From the NCBI RefSeq assembly GCF_963678635.1, contig NC_087070.1, positions 50,507,989 to 50,571,988 on the forward strand: DNA of 64,000 nucleotides, in the 5' to 3' direction. The first letter of the stretch is position 1. The number at the start of each line of letters is the position of its first letter. Shown here one piece after another: positions 19,250 through 30,099 of the stretch. The translations under genes and the position numbers were made by a program. This DNA comes from Symsagittifera roscoffensis (taxonomy: Eukaryota > Xenacoelomorpha > Acoela > Convolutidae). Below the pieces are notes generated by a model. That model was not told the origin of the DNA, ran no database searches, and saw only the letters and a program-made list of their open reading frames with translations.

Positions 19250-20449
19250 TTATTGAAATTTTTCTTTAAAACTTTCGTAAGCTTGCATGTCGGTTAGTGC
19301 TTCAGAAATGATGTGATCAAATTTTCGATCAAATATATTGAGTGTAAATACATATGGTGTTTTGATGAAAAGTTTTTCTGTTAGTTGTGGGTTAGCGAAG
19401 CGATCATCATCTAAAAATTGGTCTTGGTTCGTTCGGATGATGTTATGATCGTAATATTCTAGCGTAAATTCGTTAGCTCGGGGTGCAGTGAATGTTTTTA
19501 GTGATTTTTTATATCCTATATAAGTAAAATGTCTGTGTGTTAGTGGCGTGGTGAGTCGATATAGCATATCTTGATTTTTTTCTATATCGTTATGAGTATT
19601 AGATAATGGTAGGCAAAAGGGATTAGTAAAATGATAATATGATGTCCAATGAAGTGCAGGCATTAAAACATGTTCATCTACAAAACTACGTGTGTCGTTA
19701 GTGTCATGAGGGGTGTTTAAAGTATATTGTGGAAATGAAGGAAAGGTGATTGCTAGAAAATCTTTCGGGTTAGTGTGATGTGGATGATTAATATATTCAC
19801 GGGCTGTTCCTGGTTTGGTTGGGAATGGATGGTTTGGGAATTTTCTTTTAAAAGTGCGATAAGCTCTATTAATGCTATTTGATGATTCGGTGGATGTGGA
19901 TGATTGTGCTAATGTTGCTGAATAAGCTGAAGAGGGTGTAGGGGTAGGTGGGTTTGAGGATTCTATTGTGGAAGAAATCTGATTTATAGTGGGGGTGCTA
20001 GGGTGTAATAGTTGTTGTTGTAGGGTGATAAAATTATCGAGTTCTTGAGAGATTTGGGGAATATCTGGGGAATTGGATGATCGGTCTGAATGAAATGAAG
20101 AGTAGGTTGGGGTTACTTGTGAAGCATAAGAGGGTGTAGAAATGGATGGGAGTGGGTTATTTGGTGGGATTGGTTGAAAAGGGGGTTTTGAAAAAACTGA
20201 GGAGTTGGTTTGAAAATTATTGGATGGAGATGGTTCGGAGTCTGCAAATTCATCAGGGGTTTCAATATTAGGGTTATTGAGTTGTGAAATGGAGTATAAA
20301 ACTGAAATATTTGAATTAGTGTCTGAATTCATGCCTGATGTTATATTACTAGTGGGGAAATCGGGTGGCGGGAAAGCAAAAAGTGGAATTATTGTAATTG
20401 GAGTGTTGAGGTTGGTTGGATGGGAATTTGAGGGGTCCAAGTTGTCGGC
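19250..20449 (-). CDS. Accessory ORF 1 of copy B (~400 codons), in frame after env TGA
   Basis: This frame follows the env TGA stop directly and in the same phase (…FFSPR, TGA, then ADNLDPSN). It has no ATG at its start; the first internal ATG is about 35 codons in (SGMNSDTNS). The first 200 residues are Pro/Ser/Thr/Gln-rich and probably disordered. Residues 200-395 look folded, with many aromatic residues (HWTSYYHFTNPFCLPL, RHFTYIGYKKSLKTF, FIKTPYVFTLNIFD). It may be an extension of the env cytoplasmic tail reached by readthrough, a tail cut off by a CGA-to-TGA change, or a separately spliced gene. No family is recognised. The stop and the shared frame are seen directly. Confidence 0.55.
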   Translation of the reverse strand, partial: ADNLDPSNSHPTNLNTPITIIPLFAFPPPDFPTSNITSGMNSDTNSNISVLYSISQLNNPNIETPDEFADSEPSPSNNFQTNSSVFSKPPFQPIPPNNPLPSISTPSYASQVTPTYSSFHSDRSSNSPDIPQISQELDNFITLQQQLLHPSTPTINQISSTIESSNPPTPTPSSAYSATLAQSSTSTESSNSINRAYRTFKRKFPNHPFPTKPGTAREYINHPHHTNPKDFLAITFPSFPQYTLNTPHDTNDTRSFVDEHVLMPALHWTSYYHFTNPFCLPLSNTHNDIEKNQDMLYRLTTPLTHRHFTYIGYKKSLKTFTAPRANEFTLEYYDHNIIRTNQDQFLDDDRFANPQLTEKLFIKTPYVFTLNIFDRKFDHIISEALTDMQAYESFKEKFQ

Positions 20450-23056
20450 TCATCGTGGGCTAAAAAATTGATTATTTTGAGACTGAAAAGCTGTGGTATG
20501 GGGTTGTTCGATAGATTGTTCATATGTATTTTCATCTTGTGAATGATGTGTCATTATATGTTGTATGGGACTTTGTGATATGTTTGGTCTAAAATTTGGA
20601 TTATGTGTTATTGCTAAATTTCGAAAATTTCGTGGGACTAGGGATAATGGATGGTTATGTGGTAGTGGTGGTAACTGTGGTGCTGTAGGCGTTACCTCTA
20701 TATTATTATGTTCTTCGTCGTATGTGTTCTGTCGTGACGCTATTTTTGTATTGTATTCTTTTATTTGTGCGTCTAAAAGAATTTTGTTTATTGATGATGA
20801 AAAAATTCCAAAAAATCCTGCAAATAGTATGCGTGCTACACTTGCTTGTCTATTTACTTGTGTGTGTATAGCGCATGTATTATAGATTCCTATTAAAAGT
20901 GAAAAAAGAAATCCTATAAAGTTAAACATTGCGTATAAAATAGTCAATTTTTCTAAGATGTAATAGGGCCATCCTAGAAAATCAAGAATTTCATTTTTTA
21001 GTGTAACAAAGCTAAAAATATTTATAGGTGAGATATCTTGTGGTCGGTATTTTTCACCGTTTAGATATATATATAGTCTTTAATGTCTTTAAAATATCCG
21101 CTATAATCTTGTGTATATATATCTGCAAATCCTGCGGTTTCGGCAAGTTTGCGTAAGTTTTGGTCAATTGATTGTCTTTGTATAGTGTCCATTTGTGTTA
21201 ATAATTCTTGGAATTGTTGTGTTCTAATGTGATGTTGGATATCTGGTTTTGAATATATTCCAATTGATTGTAAGTCGATATTTGGGTTTCGAGCAATAGC
21301 TCTAATGCTTTCGGGTGAAAATTTGTTGAGTGATTGCATTAATGTGGGGTATGGGGTAAGAAGGTAATATTTATCTTCATCAGGGTTCAGTTGTACTACA
21401 TTGTGGCTATTTTCTGATCCACATGGGACTGCGGTATCCCAGAATTATGTCCGTCTTGAAAGTGTGTCAACGAAATGTACTTTATTTTTATAAAAGATAG
21501 GGATTCTTTTATAGCATCTTTTATCTTCAAAAACATATAGTGGTGATACTTTTTTGGTACAGGTATAAAACCATAAAATATTTCCTTCGTAGATCTATTT
21601 CCTGTAAATAAATATCCTGCGTAGGGTATTTTTAATACTGCTAGTGCAAGTGATTGTAGGATTTGTGTCCGTTCTAATTCGCATAGTTGGTGAAGTGTTT
21701 CTAGTTCAGAGAGTGACATGTCCTGAAAAATTCGACTAATTGTGTAGTCTAGTTTCATATCTAAATGAATATCATAGTGAATATTACCAAAATAAGAGTT
21801 ATTCATTTGTGATAGTTCTTGTAAGCGTGTGCTGCTAGTGTCATGTGGCTGTAGATGTCCACCAGGTTGACCATTACTTTTTTGAAAATTAACTGGTATA
21901 TATGATGTTCCTTCGTTTAGGGGATGACCTGTGGCATAAGGGTCAATTTTTATTTTTCCAGTGGTCATGTCGAAACCTTTTTCGTATTCAACTAATATTT
22001 CAGAATATTGTGTTTTGTAAAGTGGGTTTCTGTATTTGCATGCAAGTTCTGTTTCTTGATATATTTGAAAACGTGTCAATTTATTTTCTATATTGTGGAT
22101 GTTTCTAAAATCAGTACTTTGTTTTCGTGATGGATTTTTTTGTTCATATGGGATTGATTGTATGAAATATTTCTCGTGAAATTTTATCATTCGGGCGTGT
22201 ATTTTTGCTACTTGAAATGTTGTACATGTATCTTCGGGAAACCAAACAATTGTTGCTTGTGTTTGTGTTGTAGGGTCACAATAGCCTTGATAGTTTTTAC
22301 AAGGTAATCTAATTCCTTGATAGATCATTGTGTTGTCAGATAAATCTCGTGTGAGTTGTATTTTTCGAGTTGTATTTTCCAATCGAAAAACATTATTTCT
22401 TGATATCCTTTATTTTTTGTGTCTGCTTTGCAGTTTGACGGGTTATTTATACCAATGTGTGGTATCCAGTATTTATCGTGTATGTCATTAGTTAATCTTC
22501 CGTGTGCGCCGTTGTATGGGTATTTTTCATCTAGTTTTATATGTCCTTGATATCTTTCAAGTTCTGCTTGATGTACAGAATCTGCAAAAACTTGGAAATA
22601 TACTAATTTTCTGTCGGTGTTTTTATTTCTTGTGATATTTAGTCTGAGTAACTCGTTTTTACAATCATCGGGATTGAGATGTAAAAGTCGTTCGATATTA
22701 CTTTGGTAAAATGATTCGTGGTCAAGTCGGTTTTTATTTCCGTTTGAGACTTGTGAACAATGTACTTTCTTTTCGGAAAATGTTGCTGTGAATTTATATC
22801 CTATAACTGTTGTTGCTCGGGCTTTTGAATAGAGTGTCGCTATTACATTTGTAGTTTCTATAGCTTGTGGTTCTGTTTCGCATTGTGATACTTGATTTAT
22901 TGCATATTTGTGTAGTCTTTTTTGTTCATTTTCTTCACAATCGTAATGTGTTACTAATAAGTCTTGGGGTCCTGTGCGGGGAGAAGGATTTATGTTCTGA
23001 TTGGATATTACTAGAAAAAGGAGTTGGAGAAAAATCAATATTTTTAGAATATACAT
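20450..23056 (-). pseudogene. env: Env-like glycoprotein of copy B, broken
   Basis: It starts at ATG 23056 with a clear signal peptide (ILIFLQLLFLVIS). The ectodomain has regularly spaced cysteines (YDCEEN, QCETEP, KVHCSQ, DDCKNEL), a WFPEDTC motif, and near the C-terminal half a helical stretch (LHQLCELERTQILQSLALAV). A strong membrane segment (FNFIGFLFSLLIGIYN, then ILFAGFFGIF) and a Pro-rich cytoplasmic tail follow. The cysteine pattern and order recall class III-type glycoproteins of chuvirus-like RNA viruses that occur as env of some invertebrate LTR elements; this is family-level inference. The reading is broken by a frame change near 22325-22382, a frame change near 21540, a stop near 21445 and a slip in the TA-repeat near 21070. 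Its ATG overlaps the end of the preceding ORF by 13 bases. Confidence 0.65.
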
Positions 23057-24187
23057 GTGTACGATAATCCTGAGTACGGGTTATAAAATGTGATGTAACC
23101 AATTGTCTTTTTGGTATATCTGTCGTATTTATATATTACTTCAGTTGTTATAAATGGTGGTGGTAGCGATTGAGCTGTGATATTTGGTGGGTTTAATGGG
23201 TAAGGATGTTGAGCAATGTTGTTTAGTTTAACCGTGATTTCAAATTTCAATTGTAGACTATTTTGTTGGAGTATTTGGATGTTATGGTCACGAATGTCTT
23301 CGTGGATATCTTGTCTATATTGTATTCTATTAAGTGCCCAGTTGTGGAGTCGGTTACTTTCTGGGTGCTGTCCAAATAATGGTGGGGTAGCTGTGAATGT
23401 ATTCCAGTCTAATCTTAGAGGGATATTTGTTGATGATTGTTCTCGATATCTAGCGTCGAGATTATTTGGGAAATTTAAAGGAAAAGGTGTCGGTGAATTT
23501 TGGCTTATTGATGGTGTTGATGGTAGTGATAATGTTTCTGGTAGTGATGATGATGTTGTTGTTTTGCTAGAAATATCTATTGGATCATTTATTAAATTGG
23601 GTTCACCTTGTGTGAATGATTGTGTTGTCCAATATGGTAGTCGTGATGTTTGGTTTGGGGGGTTAAAGGGATTTTCACGTATTTGTTCAGATGTTGGTGT
23701 TGAACCTAAGTAATCTGAGGGTAGGCTTGAGGTGCTACGTTGTGAGAGAAGCGTAGGGGTTTCTGGTAATATACCAATTGGGTTTTCTGGAGTACTTTGT
23801 GATGGGGATTGGGGTATATCAAAATGAACTCGGGGGGTTTGAAAATTTCTGTTTCGTCGTGGATGTATAATTTGTCTATTTATTTCAACTGTATTTTGAT
23901 TTTGGCTAAGATTTCGTATTCTACTTAATTCTTGTGGTAGTGTTGGGTATAAGTTATATGTTGGTTCACTTAGAGGTGCTTGTCGTTGAACTGGTTCTAG
24001 TGGTTCAGATAAGCGAGCGTGTCGTTCTTCAAAGGTATATGGGTTAGCTTGGAAAGAAATTCGTGTAGATGTTTGGGGGTTTTGGGTAGTTGTAGGTGGT
24101 GTTGGGTTTTCCTGGGATGATGTCGGTGAAGACTGACTGTGTGATTGTTGGTTAGCAATTTTTGAGGGTTTTTTATTGATATCTTTT
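23044..24187 (-). CDS. Pro/Ser/Gln-rich ORF before env, copy B (no ATG)
   Basis: About 380 codons are open without a stop on the minus strand, yet there is no ATG in the frame, so translation must begin in a spliced-in exon, by frameshift from the 62-codon ORF just upstream, or at a non-ATG codon. The first 250 residues are low-complexity and rich in Pro, Ser, Thr, Gln and Asn. The C-terminal 130 look more ordered (PLFGQHPESNRLHNW, FEITVKLNNIAQHPY, TTEVIYKYDRYTKK). It overlaps the env ATG by 13 bases. No family is recognised. The long open frame beside heavily damaged genes argues for past selection. Confidence 0.55.
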
Positions 24188-24374
24188 AGTGAAAAAATTT
24201 ATGTTTATTGTAGTATTCTTCTAGAAAAAGAATCAAAAGGATTGTTGCTAAGGCGAATGTTATGACTGCCTTCTTTATACATTTGCATATTGTCAAGATG
24301 AGGGATGATAAAAATGTTATAAAAATTACAAATAGTAAAAAAATATCTGTTCTACTAAAAATGGTTCGTATCAT
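24186..24374 (-). CDS. Small membrane-protein ORF between pol and env, copy B
   Basis: A 62-codon ATG frame (MIRTIFSRTD) with two hydrophobic runs, IFLLFVIFITFLSSLIL and AVITFALATILLILFL, separated by a short basic loop (CKCIKK). It predicts a two-pass membrane hairpin. Its stop overlaps the opening of the ~380-codon ORF in another frame. A viroporin-like or signal-anchor role is possible but only inferred from shape; AT-rich DNA also yields hydrophobic frames by chance. Confidence 0.4.
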   Translation of the reverse strand: MIRTIFSRTDIFLLFVIFITFLSSLILTICKCIKKAVITFALATILLILFLEEYYNKHKFFH

Positions 24375-25199
24375 TTAGATAAGTTTTGTGTCTCGTACCT
24401 GTGGATATGGTCAATGGCTTTTGAAAGTTGGAGGTATAGTTCAAATATGGAATAGAAAATTTAAAAAATATTGCAAAAAATGATCAAGATTATTACAAAA
24501 GCTTCAAAAGTATCAAAAAGAAATATGAATAAAGGTTTGAATATTGTTTAAAAGTTTATGAAAATGTTGAGTATTATGTTGACTGATCGAGAGAAGAGCA
24601 TTTAAGAAATGGTTTCTTGATTGAATATTTTTTGTTGTTTGGGGCAATTTTCAAGTGTGGTCGAGTTATTTATTGGTTTTTTTGATAAGTGGGTTGAGTT
24701 TTGTGAAAAATTGTTGGGGGCAAATTTTATGGTGTTCGGGAGGTCTTCTTTTACTACTTTATTTTTATTTCTCAAGTGATCTGGGGTATTTTTGAGATTT
24801 TTATACATTAGGCTAATTTAATATGGTCGTTCTTTTACTTCAGGCTAATTTAACATTTTTGTTTGGGGGGTATCTGAGGTCTGAGTTGGGGAAATATTGT
24901 TGATCTTTGCGTTATTAGATAAGGGAGGGTTATGATATTATGGTGATATTTATTTTAGTTGTCAAGTTGGAGTGGTTTGCTTATATTTGACCTGGAGGTC
25001 GTAAAATTAGAGTTATAGATATGCCTGGACTTTAATATTTTTCGTCTTATTGGTTTGTGTTAGAGTTATAGAAGGTGATGGATTGAATGAATCTTATTGG
25101 CTAATTTTGAACTAGAATCGCTGCGTGTTTGTCAGCATGTTATTTTGAAAAATGAAAGTTTAAAATGTTTCAGAGGTGCAAAGATTATTAATTGTAAAA
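24375..25199 (-). other. Pol-env intergenic part of copy B
   Basis: No convincing gene. A 68-codon frame at 24602-24808 is Asn/Lys-rich and of unknown value. It may contain the splice acceptor for env-region messages. Confidence 0.35.
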
Positions 25200-26640
25200 T
25201 TAAAGATGTTTTTGAAATTCAACTTTCTTTAATATTTTAGATTGTGGAATGAATGTTTTGTAGTTTTTGCGTGGTTGATTTCTAAGTCGTGATGACTCTC
25301 TATGTTCTGATTTCTCTAATTGTTCTTGGGGTATAAGTTTTTCTGTCATTTTTCTATTTTTTCTTTCTTTATGAGGTATATTTTGATCTAGCTTTTTTGT
25401 ATTGTTTTTCGTTGTAGTTGATTTTTTATTTCGTGTTTCGAGGTGAAAATGTTGTTCTTTTGTATCATTTTCCGTATGTGGGTTATTTTGAATAACTTTT
25501 AAACCTGTGAAAGAATATAACTGAGTTAGTTCGCGTAGTGCGTATTCTTTTGGGTAATAAGGTAATAAATTGTTTCGATGTTGAACAATTTCTTTTTGGT
25601 CTGAGTCGATGATTTTGTATGTTACGTCAGTGGGTTTGGCAATTATTTGGTATGGTCCTTTACGAAGGGGTTGTAATTTTTTAGAAATTCCTTTTTGAGT
25701 GTTAAAATTAGGTATTAAAACAAATGTTCCAATTTTCAAATCGGAGGCTGGTGTAAAGCGTGAATTTATTTGTTCATTAATGTTTTGCCTTTGTAACAAA
25801 TTTTTTATTACTTTTTGGTAAATTTCATTGTGTTTTTTATATCTATTTAAAATCCATTCGGTATGTGTACTGGAGGCTAATTTAAGAATTTGTGGGTGAT
25901 GAAAATGATCTTCATCATGTGTGTGTAAAGGTAGGTTATAACAAATTGAGTCTTTATTCGGTTGACAATGACTTTGTGCATTTTTATGAGAGTTTGCTGT
26001 AAACATAATTGGTTTACGTGGCTTTTGATTAAAAACCATTTCATATGGTGACATTCCTAGAGTTGTCGTAATTTGTGAATTATATGATAAGGGAAATAAT
26101 TTTACATCTGCTGACCATTCGGTGTATCTTGTATCATTTCCATTGATGATACATCTAAGATATTCTTGTAGTGAACGGTTCATACCTTCGACTAAGCCGT
26201 TTGTCCAAGGTGCATGAGATGTACGTGGTTTGTGCTTAATGTTATATAAATGACATAGTGTGATGATTTCATTATTTATGAATTCTGTACCGTTGTCTGT
26301 AACTAAAAACTCGGGTAGTCCGAACTTGGCTATTCAGTGTTCATAAAGTGTTGTGTAAGCGTAATAAGCGTTACAATGTGGTACTGGGTTGAGTGCTACA
26401 TAATGTGTAAATGCGTCAACAATTACCATAATGTAGGAATTTCCTTCAGATGATGGTGAAATTGGTCCTTTTGTATCAAATGAGATACGATGGTTAAAGT
26501 ATAAACTCTGTCCTTTAAAATCTTGTTTAGTGCTATTTGTTTTTGATTTGGATAAGGTTTATTTAGCTGACATACTATACAATCATTGCATAGTACTTTT
26601 ATCCAAATTGGTGCATTTGGGAAATAGAAATTTTGTATAA
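25200..26640 (-). pseudogene. Integrase of copy B
   Basis: The N-terminal zinc-binding HHCC domain is split: the His pair lies at the end of the RNase H frame (KGHSGSEKH) and the Cys pair (CNDCIVC) in a shifted frame just after. The catalytic core shows D (SFDTKGPI), D (VTDNGTEF) and E (GLVEGMNRSLQ), so the D,D-35-E triad is present. The C-terminal domain has the GPY-type motif (RKGPYQIIAKP) near 25640, followed by a long Lys/Gln/Glu-rich tail that stops at 25200. The core contains an in-frame stop near 26334 and at least one frameshift, so this copy is inactive. The activity would be insertion of the cDNA with a 4-bp stagger, in agreement with the GTTG duplication. Confidence 0.8.
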
Positions 26641-29244
26641 AATTTGAATATGTTTTTCTGATCCTGAGTGTCCTTTAATGTTTTGTGTATGTGAAATGTT
26701 AAAAGCTATGAGAATCATACTTAAAGGGAGACAGGGAACTGTTGATTCATTCAATTGGTATTCTAGAAGGTCTGTGTTTTCATTGATTGTTGTATTATTA
26801 AATTTTCGAAAATATCGGAGGAGTGTTTTATTTCCTAAAATTGTGGTATCTGCTTTTACGGGTTTAGTTTTGTATTTGTGCCATGATTTCAGTTGTCTAA
26901 TTACTGGGTCAAGATTTTGATATTGTTTCAAGGTATTAATTGTAATTTTATCTGTTGGGGGGAGAAGAATGTTTTCAATTTCTAATTTAGATAAAGGAAT
27001 TGTGTCAAGTGGGTCATGGAGGTCAAAAACTTGATTTATTGTGTATTCTGAATCATTTGTTTGTGGTCCTGATAAATTTATTTTATCAGTTAAATTTTCT
27101 TTTTCAATTATTGGAAAAAGGTATTTTTTATGCGAGTGTTGTTTTACTCGTTTTTGTTGGGAGTTATTTTTTATCCATTGTGAGTATGGAATTGGTTTGA
27201 AAGTTGATGTTCCAAGTAGGTCAACTTCGTAGTGGTTATTTTGGCAATCTAAGTAAAGTGGGAAGTGTTGTAGGTTATTTATCTGTGATTGTTCAATGTC
27301 AGTTTTTACTGCATATTTGCATTCTAGTCGGGGTGATCTTTCGTTTTCTGCAAGGTAAAATTTTATATTTTTGGTTATTTTAACTGTAGTTTTTCGTGTA
27401 AATAATTCAGGTGGTGTATTTCGACTTAATGTATCTGGTAATGCAAGATTCTTTCCTGCTGTCCAAACTATATGTAAGTTTGGAAATTTCATTAGAATTA
27501 ATTGAAATCTATAAACTCGGTGATTTGGGTTTGATTTTTGTGTAAAGAGAAAAATGATTGGTTTGTGGTCTGTGAATAGAACTGTTGGATGTTTTGATCC
27601 AAGTATCAGAAATTCATATTCTGTAAGTGTATAAATTATAGCTGTACATTCTCTCATTAAAGTTGAGAGTCGTAGCTCTGCTTGAGTGAATAATCGAGAA
27701 TTTGCTGATATAAGGTTCATTTTATTTGTACCATTGTGTGATTGTAATAATGCTGCGCCGATGCCAAAATTTGAAGCATCGCACATTGCATAGAATGGTT
27801 GATTTGGATCTGGAATTGTATTTGAAATTTGTTCAGTTAGAAGTTTTTTAATTTCTTCAAATCGTTTTTGATGTTCTGTATTCCATTCAAAATTATTTTG
27901 TTGGCTGAGGATATTATAGAATGGTCTTAAATATAATTACATTTTATAAACGTATTTGCTTAAAAAATTCAACATTCCAAGGAATTCTTGGATTTTCTTT
28001 TTGTTTGTTGGTGGTTGAAGTTTTTGAATAGCATCAATGCGTGATTTTAATGGAGTTATTGTCTTTCTTTCTATATTATGTCCTAAAAATTTAACTCGTG
28101 TTAAAAAGAAGTGTGACTTATCGGGGGCGGCCTTCAGATTTTCGTTCTGAAGTATTTTGTGATAGTGTTCTTAAACTGTAAACATTTCTTCTTTTGTCTG
28201 TGATTGCATAAAAACATCGTCTAAATAGGTGATTGCGTTTTTCTTGAGTATTAGTGGTCCAAAAATTTTGCTCATAAAAGCTGAAAATGCTGCTGGTCCT
28301 ATGGATATTCCATAGAATAGGCGGTTGAATTCATATTGTTGATTTCCAATAACAAATTGTGTTAAACGTCGTGATTGTTCATCTAGTGGCATTTGATTGT
28401 ATGCACTATTCATATCTGCGGTTGTAAAGTATTTTCCGTTTATTTTTGTTAAAATAACTTGTATTGGTTCAATAGGCCAATTGCATTTTGATTCGTCTAT
28501 TAGTGAATTTAGATATCTAGCGTCTAAAACTATTTTTAATGATTCTCCTTTTGCTAAGATGATAACAGGGTTAATAAATGTGTTACCTTTCGGTTGTTCT
28601 TCTTTGTCTACCGGTGAGATAATTTTGTATTGCTCTAAAATATCGAGTAATCTGTTTACTTTATCGTGTAAATGAATTGGTACTTTACTTGCTCTTTGTT
28701 TTTTGAAAACTGCGTCAGGTTTTAACGGGAGATGTAGTGATGAACTGATTTTGCCAACATCAAACTTGGATGCTGCATAGACTGATGAATATTTTATTAG
28801 CTGTTTGGCTAACTTATCAAATTCGGCTTGTGTTATTTGTGAATGATGGAAGTTAAACATTGTTAAAAATTTCTGTTGATCCTCTGTATTGTTATTTATG
28901 TTGAATGTAGGTTTGAAATATGGGGTTTTTGTGAAATAATCTGTATTTCTTTTTTCATTACTTATTATATTATTTATGGATAGTTCTTCGTTAAGAATTG
29001 TGGATTGACAAATATCTAATAATTGGAGTATGTTATTTACGCGGTATGCTTTTTCATGCATTGGTGATATTGTAGCGTTTGTTTCGCAATATCCTAAAAG
29101 TTCTAAGGGTAATGTTACTTGATACGGTGTATTGTTATATACATGTAACGAAATGATGTCTGAATTCGTATTTTTAAAATATTTTATGGATGAAATTGTG
29201 ATTTTGAAAAACTTATGGATAGGTTTGAATTCAAAGTCTGACAT
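26599..29244 (-). pseudogene. Reverse transcriptase-RNase H of copy B
   Basis: The RT domain lies at about 28800-27950. It shows the first catalytic Asp in TTADMNSAYNQMPL and the YLDD box near 28225. The thumb/connection follows with FLGHNIERK and FLGMLNFL. RNase H begins near 27800 (MCDASNFGIGAALL) and keeps its acidic residues (RECTAI, FTDHKPI, LPDTLSR near 27430). In-frame TAA codons near 28170 and 27940 interrupt the reading, although the frame on both sides is the same, so they are point lesions. A linker of about 250 residues leads to the integrase HHCC. It copies the RNA genome and removes the RNA strand. Motif order is that of Ty3/Gypsy, not Copia or BEL. Confidence 0.85.
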
Positions 29245-30073
29245 AAAGAGTTGTTGTTTATTTTGATTTTTATCATTTGGTGAACTTGTTTTATTGAAAA
29301 GTTATATATGTTTCCTGATAGTGGTTTCAGGTGTTTCCGTTGTTGGTTATAAATTGGATAAAATTTTGAAAAGAATGGTGGTTGTTTATTTAATCTTTGA
29401 AAAAATGTTAGGGCTGTATTTTTTGTTTTTGTGTACTTATCTTTGATTAGTATACTACTGTTCAAGATGTTGATTGTTGGTATATATTTCGAGATAAATG
29501 GTATTCCAATGATATTGTGTTTAATATCAGTGATATGAAATATTTGTTTAAATGACTTGTTTAAATTTTATTTTGCTCCATTGTTCTTGTAGGGAGAAAA
29601 AATAATTGAACTTTTCCATAGTTTACTAATGTTGATCCTTGTGCTGTTGCTAGTTTACTGGAGGTTGCAAGAGGCGTTAATTTTGGGTGTAATGTTTTGA
29701 TTTCATTCCATGTGGGAATGTTAATTATGTTTGATTCTGCTCCTGAATCAATTAAAAAATCAATTTCAAGATCTGGTGGTTGAAATTCTTTGTTTCTTGG
29801 ACTTTCTAAAAGAAATGGTTTTGTACAAATATTTTCATTGGGTTGTTCTTTTTGTACATTTTGGTAGATGTGATGTGTATTCAAGCATTTTGTTTTGTCA
29901 TTTTCATTGGGTTTATTTACAGTGTTAATTTCGTTAGTTTCATGCGCCATTTGTGTAGAGTGGATGGGTTCAATATAATAATTGTGAAGGAGTTCCAATT
30001 GATTTTCATATATATGTGATGAAAAAGGTTGTTCATATATAATAGGATCGTAGTCGTTTTCGACTGCTATCAT
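29184..30073 (-). pseudogene. Protease region of copy B
   Basis: Aligns with the C-terminal 280 codons of the copy A gag-protease frame. The retropepsin motif FLIDSGAESNI is intact near 29740. The region is split into overlapping frames (29561-30073, 29184-29465 and the start of 28171-29244) by small indels near 29560 and 29240-29270. In copy B the reading continues into RT without the one-base loss seen in copy A, so gag, protease and pol were originally one frame or joined here. Confidence 0.75.
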
Positions 30074-30099
30074 ATTTATGGAGATAGTGTTTTCTGTAT

